This document shows, in pieces, positions 1-15,000 of a DNA stretch of 64,000 nt. Below the pieces are notes generated by a model that ran no database searches, was not told where the DNA came from, and saw nothing but the letters and a program-made list of their open reading frames with translations. How positions within the stretch are numbered: the stretch's first letter is position 1; every line of letters begins with the position of its first letter. The DNA is taken from NCBI RefSeq assembly GCF_000428725.1, contig NZ_AUAM01000023.1:20343-84342 (forward strand). The letters are read 5' to 3'. The position numbers and the translations under genes were made by a program. This DNA comes from Psychromonas aquimarina ATCC BAA-1526 (lineage in GTDB: Bacteria > Pseudomonadota > Gammaproteobacteria > Enterobacterales > Psychromonadaceae).

Positions 1-1
1 G

Positions 2-3000
2 GTAGAAAATATAAGTTTTGTTCTGCCGATAAAGGAAGAGTGGATCGGCACTTCTGTAAGCTTGACTGCCAGGCTGCAGGATATTCATCAGCAGGTCAGC
101 CAGACAGAGCCGCTGTTAATTCCAGTTAAAACGGATCAGAAACCGACTTTGGCAATTAGTTATCCCGCAGAAGGTGCGCAGCTGGTTTCGGGGCTGTCGA
201 CAGAGATAAGAGTGAATGCCAGCGATGATATTGCTGTCGCTAAAGTTGAATTCTTTGTCAATGACCGGTTGATCGGATCTGACTTAAAAGCGCCGTATTC
301 ACTTATTTATAAAACCCCTGAAATTAACGGCGAAGCGCCTATTACATTTCATGCAGCTGCAACCGACAGCATGGGACAGAGAACAAAAAGTGCATTAGTT
401 TACGCAACTTTATCTGAAGATTTTACTGCGCCGGTTATTAACCTGGCATCACCGCAAATATCGGAAACTGATGCGGGTGACGACATTGCTAGAGTTGTGG
501 AGTCTGATTTTTTTGCTTTGAAAATAACTGGTTATGATAATGTTGGTGTTACGCATATTGATCTGCAGGGGGTGAGTTTTAATAAAGGAAGTGGTTTTGT
601 TTTAACCGGTAATTTAGATGATAAAGTAGAGCAGTCAGATTTTCAGCCGCAGATTATTCCCGGTGTATTAAATGCATTTTCTGCTATTAAACTGATTTCA
701 GCGCCGGCATTTACCCATACTGAAGGTATTAAATATGATCGCTACCCGCTTAGAGCCACTGCTTATGATCAAGTCGGCAACAGTTCACTAATAGATATCG
801 TTATTGCAGTTTCAGTTGATGAAAAACCAGTCATTGTTGATGTAACTAGTAATCAGAAAAGATTTTTTGCAAATGATACTGCCAAGTTTGATATTTTAGT
901 TCGAGATGACAAAGAGATTTCAAAATTAGAGTTGAAGTTAATTGATTCTAAAAAGAATATACTTCTGCATAAGCAGTTAACCAGCAAGTCAGGTCTTATT
1001 GCCGCAAAAGAGCTAAGTACTCAATTTGAAATTGAACTAGCTAAGTTAAATCTTTTAAATGAAGCGAAACCGCTGCAGTTTCTTGTAAAAGCATTTGACA
1101 GCCAGATGCAGGAATCACAATGGCAAGCTTTAGCGTTTGATATTACTGCAGATCAGCAGGCTCCAATTGTTGCTGTCAGCAGTCCGCTGCAGACTGAAAC
1201 CTTATATGCCGGTGAAACTGTACGATTTAACTGGAAAGGAGCAGATCAATCCGGCATTAAATCAGTTACAGCAAAACTTGGCGAGCAGGTCTTTGAGCAG
1301 AATATTGATAATAAAACGGCCGCACAGGGATTTTTTAATTTTACACTCGCGCAGTTAGCGGAAGAAGACAGTTCAGAGCAGTCAGTTGTTTTAGAGCTTA
1401 GTGCTGAAGATATTCACGGCAATAAAAGTGAAGTGTCTAAATGGCGCTACAGTTTAGCGCATGATAATAAGCCGCAGATTTCAGTCCGTACCCCTGCCGC
1501 CGGCGAGCGGGTAACTGAAGGTGAGCAGATGACGATTAATGCACTGGTCAGCGATGATCGGGGATTAAGCAGTGTGGTTTTCTTTACTCGTTCAGGTCAG
1601 GTTGAAACTGTATTTAAAAGATTTGACGGCGCTAAAATTGATACTCAGGGAGATTACCTAAGCGCAGCACTTCGAGTACCTGAGCAGTCTGATAATAATC
1701 CAGTGATTGTTGGTATACGGGCTGTAGATACGCACGGCCAGGAAACGGAAGTGCAGTTAGATATTCAAATACTTGATGACTTACAAGCTCCTGAAATTGT
1801 TCTTTATAAACCGGCTAGTGACCTGCAGATTTACCCTGGACAGAGTTTTCAAATCAGCGGCACGGCAAGTGATAATCTTTATATAAACAAAGTTAATTTA
1901 GCCTTTATAGATGAATCAGGTAATTTATTGCCGTTAGAGTGGGAAATTTTCTCACGTAAAGATCGTATTGAAACGATAAAGGCCGCTAATCAGGGAACTC
2001 TTGGCTCAATTATTGTCGGCAGCAGGTTTTATACTGATTTTTCCGGCAGAGTTCGTATTCCGCTTGAAGCAGTTAATACCATGGCGGGTAATAGTTATCA
2101 GTTAACTGCGACTGCAACTGATAATGGAATTAACGAAAAAACCTTTGAAAGTGTGCAGGTTGAGATATTAGATGACGATATTAAGCCGGTTATAAAATTT
2201 AATAAACCAGGTAAGTTACTGGTGGAGAAGCAGCAGGCAGTGGTTGATTTTTCTGTTTCAGATAATATTGCCGTAGCTTCTTATAAAGTCTGGTTAAAAG
2301 AGCAGGATCAGCAGGATAAATTGTTATTTGAGAAGCAGGATCTGTTTGCTGCTCAAGTTTCTGTCAGTGAGACTCTGGATATTTCTGCTTATAAACCTAA
2401 GCAGCTGCACAATACCGAACTGCAGCTGCTGGTTGAGGCCGCTGATGTCAGAGGCAATAAGGTATTATACAGCCACTCTTTTGAGATATCGGTAGATCAG
2501 CCGCCGCAGTTAAGTATTATTAATGAACTGCCGAAACAGCAGTTGATTAAAGGTGGTGTGTACCATGCTGCACTTAATGTTAGTGATGATTACGCACTAG
2601 AAGGGACAAACAGTTTTGCTGTATTGACTTCTATGCTGCAGAGTGAAGCTGGAATACGCGGACCAACGGGTCTTGAAATTGAAGATAGCCCTGCAGTTCG
2701 TTTTAATTATCCGGAAGGACAGGCGCAGAATGCTTCTGTATTAATTAATGGAAAATCCTACCTTGAAATTGCAGACGGCCAGTTAACCAGCTTTGTTAAA
2801 CCGGCTGAAATCAAGACACTGACCGTTAAAGGCTCAGATCAAACTGAAGTAAAATATATAGTTACTTTTTACTCTAACAATCCTTGTTCAACGGGGACCT
2901 TCAGCCGTGAGTTTATTCAGTCAACACCGTTAGATCTAGGGAAATACCTAAGCGCAGATATTACGCGGGCTGAAATTCAGCTTGAATATCCATTAAGCGG

Positions 3001-6000
3001 TCCGGAGTTTATTAAGTCGATTTATATCAGTTTTGCTGATACTCAGGTAATCAACAGCTATAAAACCGATGGTGTAACACAGTCTGTTAGTCCGGCCGCT
3101 TCTGTTGCTGTTGCTTTAGATGGAATTGGTTTAGTTGAGTCAACTAAACTATTTAATACTAGCAGCAATAAAGCTCGTTTTGGTTTTATTACCCCTGTAA
3201 ATCATAATATCGAAGCTGATGCTTATACCGTTTTTGCGCATGGTCTTGACCGCTATTCTGCACAACGTGGGGATATTACCCTTAAGGCTCTAGCAACGCA
3301 GCCTGTAGTGTCAGATCTGTTCCCGCCTGAGCTTACTGTAACAGGCCCGCAAGCCGGTCGTGTATTAGTACCGCTGCAGCAGATCAATCTGCAGGCGTTG
3401 TTTTCTGATAATACCGATATGCTGTCAACCGTTAAAGTGCTGCAGAACCGCCAGAAACAGCTGACAGATCTTGGCAGTGTATTTGCGCAGAAGGACTTAA
3501 GTTTTCCATATCAAGTACCAAAAGATTTTGATAATGGAGAGCTTGAACTTGCTCTTATTGCAGAGGACAGAAGCGGTCATCAGGTATTAAAAAATCTGAT
3601 ATTTCCATTAGCCGCCAATGAGAAACCGCAGTTAGAATTTAGCGGTTTTCATAGTTACAAAGTGAACGGCAGTTATTTAAAAAACTATACCGATCCGCAG
3701 CGTTTGAATTACGGTGAGTTCTGGGTTCGTAATGGCGAGAGTTTTGCTGTTGATGTCAGACTGAGTGATGATGCCGGTCTGCAAAAGTATGAAATAAATC
3801 GTCTCGATGCAGAAGGGCAGACTGCGGAAACTATTTTTGAAAAATCGTTTTCGGTACAGTGCCCTGCGCCTCAGATTGTAAGCCACAGTCAGAGCCGTGA
3901 AATTTTATTTAACTTCAATAAACCCGTTGAGTATCAGCTGGTAACAATAGATACCTACGGCCATAAAATATCGCGTAACTTTATTGTTCATCCTCTGGCA
4001 AATGTAAAACCAGAAATCCGCATCGTCTCTCCCGCCCAGGATCAAGAAATTGCAGCGGGAACATTCCGTCTTCAGGCTGAGTTTATCGCCTCTGATGACC
4101 GTATGCTCTCTACTCGTTTTTCTGACGGCAAAGGAATACGTGTTTTAGTTAACGATGTACCTGTCGCATTAAGTAAATTTAAGAGCGGTATCGATGCTGT
4201 TAAACATAGCGAAGCGTTGGATTCAATCTATGATGCATTTGAAAAAAATTACGGCATAGACAGAGCAGAAGAGTTCGGTCAGGCATCGAGCCCCTATCTG
4301 ATTTCAGGGCAGTTTGAATTAGAGATACCTGAAGGCCTGGTTCGTTTTGGTGAAACTTTACGTATAAGCGCTTATATTACTGACTCAGATGATGCTGCCG
4401 GAACGGATGAAATCAGCCTTAAGGTAGCTCCGGATACAATTATACCTGAGCCGCTTGTTCTTGGACCTGGTGCAGGTTTCAGCGCAGTTGAAAATTCTGA
4501 TTTTACACTTAAATTCGCAGCCTACGATAATGTCAAAGTAGAACGAATTGAAGTACAAACTGCATATGGTTTACTGTCTAAAGACGGCAGCTACAATAAA
4601 GGTTCGTATAAAAAAATCCGCTTAGTTGATGCAATTCCTGCTGCTGATTTTCAGCCTTTATCAACAGAGAATATTGACACACCAGAGTATGCTCAAAAAC
4701 TGCACATTAAAGCTTTACATGAAATATATAAAGATTTTTCTACTGTACCAGCAGATCAGGTTAAAAGGACTGATATATGGGTTAAGATCATTGCTCAGGA
4801 TGTATCAGGTACAAACAGTATTGAGCTGTCTTATCCGGTCAAGGTAGATGAAAAACCTGTTTTAGATATTAAGTCGCCTCTGCCGGGAGCAAAAGTAGTA
4901 GAGAAAACACAGCAGACAATCCAGGTGAATGCGTTTGATGATGTTGGTTTAAGTTACGTTAAATTAACAGCAGAGCATCAGGGAGAAATTCTAAAAACAC
5001 AGAAAATAACAACGGCTTCCTATACTTTTGTTGTTGATATGCCGGCTTATTCTGAGAAGGGCGTGAATACAGTTGAGGTCAGTATCGAAGCCATGGATAC
5101 CTATGGTGCTAAGTTTAATTCTCCGGATCAGCATATTGCCCGCGAAAGTTTGTCCGTTGAAATTGTTATGGATCAGCCTCCGGTAATCACTATTGCCCAG
5201 CCTCAAGATCAGCAGGAAATTATCGAGGGAGAACATCTATTAGTTCAGATCAATGCATCCGATGATGTCGCTGTTGACCTTGTTGTACTTAATGTAAAAG
5301 GATTAAAAAACGGAGAGCAGAGCTTTACCGATTTAGTTTTTCCCTATGAGTTTTTTATCCAGGTACCCTATGGACAGGCGGGAACGGATCTATTACTTAG
5401 CGCCAGTGTTAGCGAAAAAAGAGAAAAGCCGAGAACAATCACCTTACCTGAGCCAGTTACCGTTAAGGTACTGAAAGATGAAAGTGCGCCGGAAGTTAGT
5501 ATTATTAAACCGTCGGGAATCGATTCTCGAATTGCGGAAAAGCGCTTCTTGTTTTATCAGCTGGAAATTGAAGATAATGTAAAGGTTGCTTCGGCAAATG
5601 TAGCACTGCTGGCGGATCGTGATGCTGACGGTGTGTTTGCCGAGAGTGAAGTTATCAGTAATAACTTTCTATTATCACCTCCTTATTCCGGCTCTCTTGC
5701 GGTTGGACAGTTAAGCGACTACCTGGATAAGAGTGATCCGCGCAATGAACTGGCAATGCAGCTTAGAGTGACTGCTAAAGACGGTATCGGCAATAAGAGC
5801 GTTGAATATACACCGCTAACTCTGGTTAAAAATCAGCTGCCTGAAGTAACGGGTATTAAATTTTTAGACTCAAGAGGTTTTAATCTCGGGCTGATTAATG
5901 AAATAACTGAAAACCGCGGGATTGTGGTGCAGATTTTAGCTGATGATCCTGAAATTGGGGTCGATAGTGCCAGTCTTTATTATGCCGTTGCTGCTGATGC

Positions 6001-9000
6001 AAAAAATCTAACATTTAATAAACTGGGAGAAGACAGCAGTAACCCATTTCAGTTCCATTTTCAAATTCCCAGCGGCTCAGCAGGTAAAAACCTTTATTTC
6101 AAGGCGCAGGCTAGAGATGTTGACGGTTACAGCAGCGAAATTACCCCGGTTCTAAGCACACTGCAGATTCTGCAGGATAAACCGCCGGTCACGAAAATAG
6201 TGAAGCCTGATAACGACAGTTCAGTTGTTATTGACGGGGAAGATATAGAGATACTGGTTGAAGTTTTTGATGATTTAGGTGTTGAAGGCGTTGACCATGT
6301 TGTTTTTTACAGCAACGGACAGCCTGTACTTACTGTTTATGATAGTTTAGGGCAGCGTAACGGCAGCTTCGCACAGGACCATCTGTACAGAGGGCTGTTA
6401 GCCGCACCATCCGGTGTTGACGGATTTGTGGTACAGGCAATTGCTTATGATGTTATGGGGCAGGCCGGCGCTAGTCAGGAAGTATTAATCGGGCGTATCA
6501 AAGATACGGTGCCACCTAAAATCTCGGTGCTTTATCCTTTAAATAATGAAATATTAACCGTATCTGAGCCGTTAAGAGCGGTTGTTGCGGTTGAAGATAT
6601 CGGTACGGTTATCGAATCCGTTTCCATGAATTGGAAAAGAGAGTATCAGCTAGCCTCTGGAGAGTGGCAGACTCTTGCTGAATATCCATTAGCGTTAAGT
6701 CGTAATGATATTCGAGGTGCTGGTGATAATACTCCGGTCAGTGAGCCGGAACTACATAAATATATTTTCTGGGCTGATTTTACCGGCTTAACGGATTCTG
6801 AGGGACGACAGGTACTGCTGCGCACAGATAAAAGAAACGAACGCATCAGTGTTACTACTACTGTTGTGACCAAAGAGCACAGCGAATCTGTTACTACCTT
6901 TTATGAAATGGGAATTGCAGTCAGCGAAAGGCGATTTATTTCTCCTCAGAAAGATGAACAGGAGAGTGCTAAGCAGGTTTATTATTCTGCTATAGATCAG
7001 TACAAAACGTCCGATCGAACGGGCGCACTTATTGCAGCCTGGTCTACTCAAGATCCGATGCAGTTAGAGCAGGGCTTAGGTGTTGTCTCTGTTGAACAGA
7101 AAATTATACCTAAAACAGGTATATATATTTTAGACGGGGTTGACGAGACTCGTTTAGACGGCAGCGGAGATCTTTTTCTTTATTCTGATTTACTAAACGG
7201 TGCTGCCGAAATCTTTACCGGGACCATTGGTGAAATTAAGGCTGATGCAAATATTGTTCTGGCAGCCAAATCCGGAGTTATGACTGACAGCTCTTTGAGT
7301 AATAAAAATGAGTCGAAATTTACTAACCAGCTTGAAGAAAATATTAAGAAAAACTGGCTGGGAGAATCAAGCGGAGCAGAAGGTTCAGGTGAACTTTATT
7401 ATGATAACTCAGACGCCGAGCTGCTGCTGTTTAATCAGCAGAATGCGGACTACAAGTTTGGGCTGCCTTATCAGCTGATCGGACGGGTTGATCTGCCCTA
7501 TGCTGATGTCTACGGCTTGGACCGGGCCGATGATCTGGCCTTAGTTGCGAACGGCTTAGGCGGTGTTCAGGCTATTGATATTAGTGAATTTAATGCGCCT
7601 TATCATATTGGATATATCAAGCCGAACGGTTTTGCCCGAGATGTGAAAATTAAAGGCGGCTATGCTTTTATTGCCGCATCACATGAGGGGGTAGTTGTTG
7701 CTGATATCAGCGATCCTTCCATGCCGATTATTTCTGTTATCGATACTCTGGGTATTGCTAATCGACTGCATATTCAGGGAAATAAATTATACGTAACAAA
7801 CATGGCTGGTGAGGGACAGGCTTCTCAGCTGGATATTTTTGATATTGCTGACCCTTATAAACTTAACCACCTTAAATCAATCGAGTTGACACCTGCCCGT
7901 AAAGATCTTGTCGCAGACGGTGCCTATGATGTCTTTGTTTCAGGTAATTTAGCCTTTGTCAGTGTACTGTATTCGGATCAGGAAGATAAACCGGCGCAAA
8001 GTATGCTGGAAATAATTGACCTTAAAAAAGCCCAGCAGGCGGATCTTGATGCAACTATACCTGTTATGGTTAAACGCAATGCTTCAATTGATGATCCTGC
8101 TGTACGCGGTATTACATTAGGGCGCGGCGGCATTCAAGCTGCTACCGGTAAATCCGGCATCAACAGGATAGATCTGCCTGCATTAACCGTTATTGCTGAG
8201 CAGCCTGTTGCGGACTCATTTGATGTGCCGCTGCTGGGAACTTCTATCGAAATAGAGTTATCGGCAGCTGTCAGTGCTTCAACTGACTTAGCATCTTATT
8301 TCGATATTCGCCAAGGTAATGCGCTGTTCGGAAAGTCTGTTGTGGAGCAGTTTGAACTGGCTTTTGTCACTAAAGGTAATTCAATCAGTACCCGCTATAT
8401 TTCCCTGAAGTTAAAATCGGGTAAGCAGCTGCTTCCGCTTACCTCTTACTCTGTGGTTGTAAAAGCGGGATTATCGCCGTTAACAGGTTACGCTTTAGGC
8501 TCTGATTATATCTTCAGCTTTACCAGTGCCAGCCATACTGATGCACTTTCACCTGATATCACCTCTATTTGTACGCTGCAGAGTGTTGAAATACTCAAAA
8601 GCTGTATCAGTACAGGTGATATAAACGGCGGTACAAAGGTTGTTATTGCCGGTTTTAACTTTGCAGAGAAACCAAAGCTGCTGATTGGTAACAGACCGCT
8701 CGGTATTGAGAAAATAGTCAAAGGGACGGACGGGGAAGCGGATCGTATTTATGCGGTTACAGCCCCTAACTATGCAGGACCGGCAGCTGTTACTGTAACT
8801 AATAAGTATAACCTTAGCGATACGGTTATTGCAGGTTTTACTTATGTTGATCAGCTGCAGATAGACTTTTTAACACCGGCGATTGTTAGTACAAATCAGA
8901 ACGGTATTAATGACAAAGTTGATATTATCGGTAAAGGTTTCCATTCCGGTATTACTATTAAAGCTTATAAATCAGGCAGTCCTGACACAGCTGTGACTGA

Positions 9001-12000
9001 TCAGCCTGATAATGACCGCCTAAGACTTTACAGCGCAGAGCGCATGAACTGGTCTGTGCCTGATTTTAGTAAAGGCTCAGGAGAAAGTTACCGCGGCTTT
9101 ATTGATATTGAGATAAGCGATGCTGCAGGGCGTAAATATCTGCTTAAAAATGCACTGTTTTACGGGCGTTTAGAAATTGATCGTTCATTAAGAACTGCCG
9201 AGTTATTAGATGATGAGAATAAAGACAGTTACATTCCAGATTCGATAGAACTTCCTCCCGGCTTAATTGTTGATCTAGAAGCGGATCCGTCACTTAATTT
9301 AATTTATGTTCTGGGCCGCGGTGTTGTAAAAAACAGTAATATCAGCAGCAGCGAACAGATGAGAAATAGTTTCAGCCCGGGCTGGATCTCTCTTGTTAAA
9401 TATTCGCCGCAGGATTTGACTAATGCGGCTCCAAAACATGGTTTAGGTTATTATAATCTGCCGCCTGATCTTGTGCCGACGGATATGACATTAGTTGATC
9501 AGCATCTGTTTGTGACTGCCAGAGGTTATTCATTCCCGCTGATACGCTCAGAGTTTGAATCTCAGTCGGTTTTATTGGTTTATGATCGGGAAATTAGAGA
9601 TCCTGATAACTTAAGCGAATCTCCCGAAGGTAAAGACCGCCAGTTTATATACAGTCTACCCCTAGCTTTCAATAAAGCGCCTCGTAAAGTGATTGGTTAT
9701 CAGGGCCTGTTATTTGCGTCCGCCGGAAGTGAAGGTGTGGCGGTGATTAATATTTCAGATCCGACTAAACCGGTTCTGATTAAAGTCATTGATACTGCTG
9801 TTATTTCCGGAAGCAGTTATAAACTGAATGTTCAGGATATTGAGCTGATTGCCGGGCGTTTGCATATTGTAACGGCATACGGTAAAACACAAAAACGTTT
9901 AGTCTTCAGTATCGATTCACCTTCTATGCCGCAGCTTGGCAGCAGCTCGATTGGCGGTTTAACGGCACCTTTAGCTAATCAGAACCGTTTTGTATCCGGC
10001 ACAGCTGTGCAGCTTGTCGACAGCAGTAAAGCACAATATATAAAATCACAAGGCCAGTATCAGGGTTATGGTTTCAGTGTTCCCGGTCAAAGTAAAGGCA
10101 TTGCCGCAAACAGCAGTTTAGCGGTTAATTTAACGCGGACAAAAGGAGATAAAAATAAGAATTACAGCGATTCCTATTTAAGTCTTTATGATATCAGCAA
10201 TCCGGCCAATATCGGCCTGCTTGATGCGTTAAGTGAGCAGAGAAGAGAGCTGATTGGTTTGTCCTCCGATTATGCAGCAGAGAATAGTTTTCGACACAGT
10301 GAAAGTTGGTTGAAAGATCCTCTCCTGTTAACGCATGACGGTATTGCAGTTTATGCGCAGTTAACCGGAACTAAGGCAGGGGCAACGGGCAGTGTACTGA
10401 ATTTTGTGGATACATTAACGCAGGATTTAGCTGCATCTGTACCTGAAAACGGCGATCTTAATGTTAATTTAGATACAGCTTTAACACTTGAATTTACTCG
10501 TCCGCTAACCGGGACACTGGCTGATCTTAAACCTTATATTGAACTGCAGCTGTTTAATGCACAGGGTAAATGGGAAGCTGTGGATATTGACCTTGCACAA
10601 GGTGCTCACAGCAGAGAAATAAAGCTGCAGACTAGTCTGTCTGCACACAGCTCTTACCGTATTAACTTGTCAGAGCAGGCCGGCTCACGCCGCACTATTG
10701 GTTTATTTAATCACCAGATTAGCTTTAAAACAGCTGCGTTTAGCGGTGTGAAACCGGAAATATTAACGGTAGTACCTGCTGTTTTACAAATCGAAGGCGG
10801 GCAGGTGACCGTGCAGGTGCGTAACGGTGATAATGGCGCTCAATTCACTGTTGCTGGTGCTGAGGCCGCTGTGCTTTCTGTGAAGCCGATAGAGGCGAAT
10901 ATTACTGAATACCAGTTAGATATACCTGGAAATTTCCCCGGTCCTGCAAAACTGTCCATTGAAAACGGAGCCGGCGGTAAAAACAGTAAAATAGGGGCAC
11001 TGCTTTATGTTGAACCTTTGCAGGTCAGCAGCTTAAAACCAGCCCAGGGCTCATTAAGCGGCGGCACTAAAGTACTTCTGTATGGTCAGGGGTTCCGCTT
11101 TGATGGTACGCAGCTTGAGGTTTCATTCGGCGGTTATCCGGTTGATCCGGACAGTATTAAAATATTAGACAGTCAGACCATTGAAGTACTGACTCCCGGC
11201 GGTGCAATTGGGGAAGTTGATGTCACTGTACGTCTGAGTAACGGCCAGTTTAAAACGCTGAATAAAGCATTTAGATATCAGCAGCCGCTGCAGTCGAATA
11301 TTAAAGCACCTGGTCAGCAGGTATATGATGCAGTATTAGATCCTACGGAGAGTTTCCTGATAACCGCATCGGGCAGTCAGGGCGTTGTTATTTATGATAT
11401 TGCAGCATCTAATTATACAGGCGGTCAGGATAACCCGTTGAATCCTGATGATCTGCTCCAGAAAATTGATAGAAACAGAGACGGTATTGATGATCGCCTG
11501 CTTGCGCAGGTCAAACTGCCCGCTGGATATCATGCGGTTGGTGTTGCGCCGTTTTTTGAAAAAGGTGCGGATAGGGTCTTTGTTACCGGTGTTAAATTAA
11601 GCAGCGGAGAAGCGCATGAGAGCCGTCTGTTTGTTATCTCTTTCGATGCCTTTGATATTAATAATTCTATTATTATTAAACAGTTGCAGTTACCTTCAAA
11701 GGGTGTGCGCGGTGTAACGGTTAATAATAATAAAGTCATCCTTTCCTTGTATGAAGGCGGTGTCGGATTTGTTGATGCGTACCTGCATAATAAACTTTAT
11801 CTGGTTGATCAGCTGGTTTTACCGCAGCTGGCTCCTGTCTTAGATGCCGTGCAGATAAATAACCATTCTGGGCAAAGTGAAAAGTATATCGCTGTCGGTG
11901 GTGCTTTTAATTATCTGTTTAATAAGCTGGTCGAAGATGAAAAAGTCGGTTCCGGCGGATTCTACCTGCTGGAGAAAACAACCAGTAAAGCCTTGAGCCT

Positions 12001-15000
12001 GACTTCATCATTGGATATTCCTGCTTCTAGAGTCAAGGTAAGCGGTGATTATGCTTATCTAGCTGCTGGAAAATCAGGTCTGGTTATTGTTGATATCAGT
12101 GATTTATCATCACCGCAGATAGTATCCCGGGTTAACCATCTGGGTGAAGTTTACGATATTGATTTAAATGGACATTTTGTTTATCTCGCCCTAGGTGATA
12201 AAGGTGTGATTGCGGTTGATATTACAAATCCTAAATCACCGCTAGTGACTCAGGGAAGTCAAACTCAAACAGGTGATGCAGTCTTTTCCGTTGCTGCCGG
12301 CGATTTTGCATCAGCGGCTGCCGGTATAGCAGAAACTGGCGGTACGGTTGTACAGATATCGCCGGATCCTGTTCTTAAATTACATTCCGTTTTCCCTGAA
12401 AACAAGATACTGGACAGACAGACAAACGGTCAGTTACTGCTTATCGCTAGATTTAACAAAGCAATTGATATGACAGAAGCTAATAAGCATAAATTCAGTT
12501 TATTAGATGCCTCTGGTCAGCTTATCGGCACTGATATTGATCTGCAGAATAATGATGCCAGACTGATTGTTGATCAGGCGGATGCTCAAAAACTGCTGCC
12601 CGGTGAGAAACTGCAGTTAGTAATTAAAAAGGGAGTTTCTTCAGATAAGGAGCTTGCTTCAGGTAACTCAATCCGCTTGTATGAGTTAGCTCAGGATCAG
12701 TCCATCGAATTAACTTACCGCGGTGCCAGAAGCGCACTGCTGCTTATTGATGCGCTTGTGCCGCGCAGAGTTGAGTTAAATAAAAGCGCATTAGTGACCA
12801 TAACCACTCATGGTGTGCCCCTAGACCGCTCATTAGTGCAGCTGTACCTTGGAGAAAAGGCGCTGACCATTGAGGAAATAAGCAGTAATGATCAAGCAGG
12901 TGCAAGCCAGATAATCACTGCATCTTTACCGGCTGTTAGTCAGCCGGGTCTGTACGATCTTGTTTTAGACGCTAAGGTTGACGGTATCTGGCAGCAGGCA
13001 GGATTAAAAGCGGCTGTTGTGGTTGATGCGCCGATTCAATTTGATTCTGTATCTCCTGGATGGGGGCCTTTACGCGGCGGTTCTGAATTAGAAATTCGCG
13101 GCCGGGGGTTTGAGCCGGGTAATACGGTGATGAACGCGATAAAAGTTAAAGTAGGTTCATTACCGGCAGGAAAAGTGGATGTACTGTCGACACGTTTATT
13201 AAAAATCACCACACCTTCCGGCGTCCCTGGTAAACAGTCCCTGACTGGTGAAAACCGCTACGGCGATCTGGCTGAGCTTAGCGGCGAAGCTTCCTTTGGT
13301 TATGGCCTAAAACAGCTTTCATCAACGAAGGCATCGCTTGTTTTTCCTACTCAGGTTTATATTGAACCTGAAACGGGTATTGCTGTTACCAATGGTGGTT
13401 ATCTAAACGATGGTTATATTTTTGAAACTATCGGTGAGCTGGCATTTGCAAATAATATGCGTGCCGCTAGTTTTGATATTGAAGATCCGTATAACCCGTT
13501 ACTGGTTGGCGGAGAAGAAGCACTGGCAAGTTTTAACCGGCAGCAGAGTTTAAGCGCTGAATCCGATTTTAGTGCGCTTCCGGCGCAGAGCTTAGACTCA
13601 TTACAAATACTGCCTGTTGAAGAATATGAACAGGGGGTTTTACACAAACGTTTACTGGTTGCTAATGGTAATGCCGGTATAGCACGACTTAATCTTGATG
13701 AGCAGAGCGGTCTGCAGTGGTTAAATGAGCAGAAGTTAGGCAATCCTGTAGAAAGTATTGCGCACTGGGGAAGCATGGCTTTTGCTTCAACGGCTAAATT
13801 AACTCCAGATTTAGGACGCTGCCATACAAAGGCTCAATATACTCCGAGTGGTATTGAACAGATTGGTTATCAGGCACCTGAGGATCCGGTTAACTTCGGC
13901 AGACTGGAAAATTTATCATCCGGCCATATAATTTATCGTTCTGGAAGCTGGTTATACAGCGGCGGTAAAGGCCAGGCAGTTGATCTGCTGTCCGACTGTA
14001 AGCCGCCGTTATCGCTTGTATTTAACCGTGCGAAAACAGAAAAGAGTGCTTCTATTCAAGCGGTTAACCTGCTGGATCCGCTGCTGACTGTAAACTACCA
14101 GTTTGACAGCAATGTCTTCGACTATAAAGTTTATGGCGATCACATTATTGCCGCTTTAGGTGATAAAGGTGTACAGATTTTACATAAAGATTTTCCCGAA
14201 CAGCGTGTAAGTGTTGATTTAGGAACACAGCTGCAGAGTACAGCCGGTCGTGCCTTAAGTCTTAATATTTTAGGCTCAACGCTTGCTGTGGCTGCCGATA
14301 ACGGCATTGTTTATCTTGATATCTCAAAACCTATGTCACCTAAGGTTATCTCTGCGGGTAATGATGAACATATTGAAGCAAGTGCTGTTTATAAAGGCCG
14401 CGTTGTTGCCGCTGCCGGTGCCGACGGAATGCGTATTTTTGATCTGCCTGGTGTGATGGTCAGCTCGGCTAATCTGCTGCCGCAGGGGCTGTTAAGCCAA
14501 AACCTTGAACAGTTATTAACCATTGAGTTTAGTGAAATAATTGACTCGGCGACGGTTGTTAGTGAACTTTCTTATCAGGCTTCAGGCTCTACTGCCTGGG
14601 AGAAAATAGACCATGAGCTGTCTGCTTTTGAGGGCAGTGACAGCCGCTTTAATATTAATTTCAGCCGTCTAAGCGGGCGCTACAAACTCCAGGTAAGTGA
14701 TGTTGCCAACTTACGTGGCCAGAGACTTTGGGCACCCTATTTATTAGAGTTTGCCGTTACTGCCTCTGATGCTGTTCAGCCTAAGCTTGACTATGTAACA
14801 AACAGCAACTTCTTCCCTGGTAATCAGAAAGTCATTCGTATTAAAGGCAGAAATCTGCGCCCCGAAGCGGTCGTTTATGTTGATAAGCACCTGGTGCCGA
14901 GTGTCTGGATAGATGAACAGACACTGGAAATACCAGAAAAAGCATTAGATCTTTATGAATTTAATGAAGGTCCTCATAACCTTAAAGTAACTGACGGAGT

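Noticed and set aside
62..64. TTG as start codon of the giant gene
   Set aside because: The frame is open upstream to the window edge, there is no signal peptide after it, and the first Ig domain would be cut.
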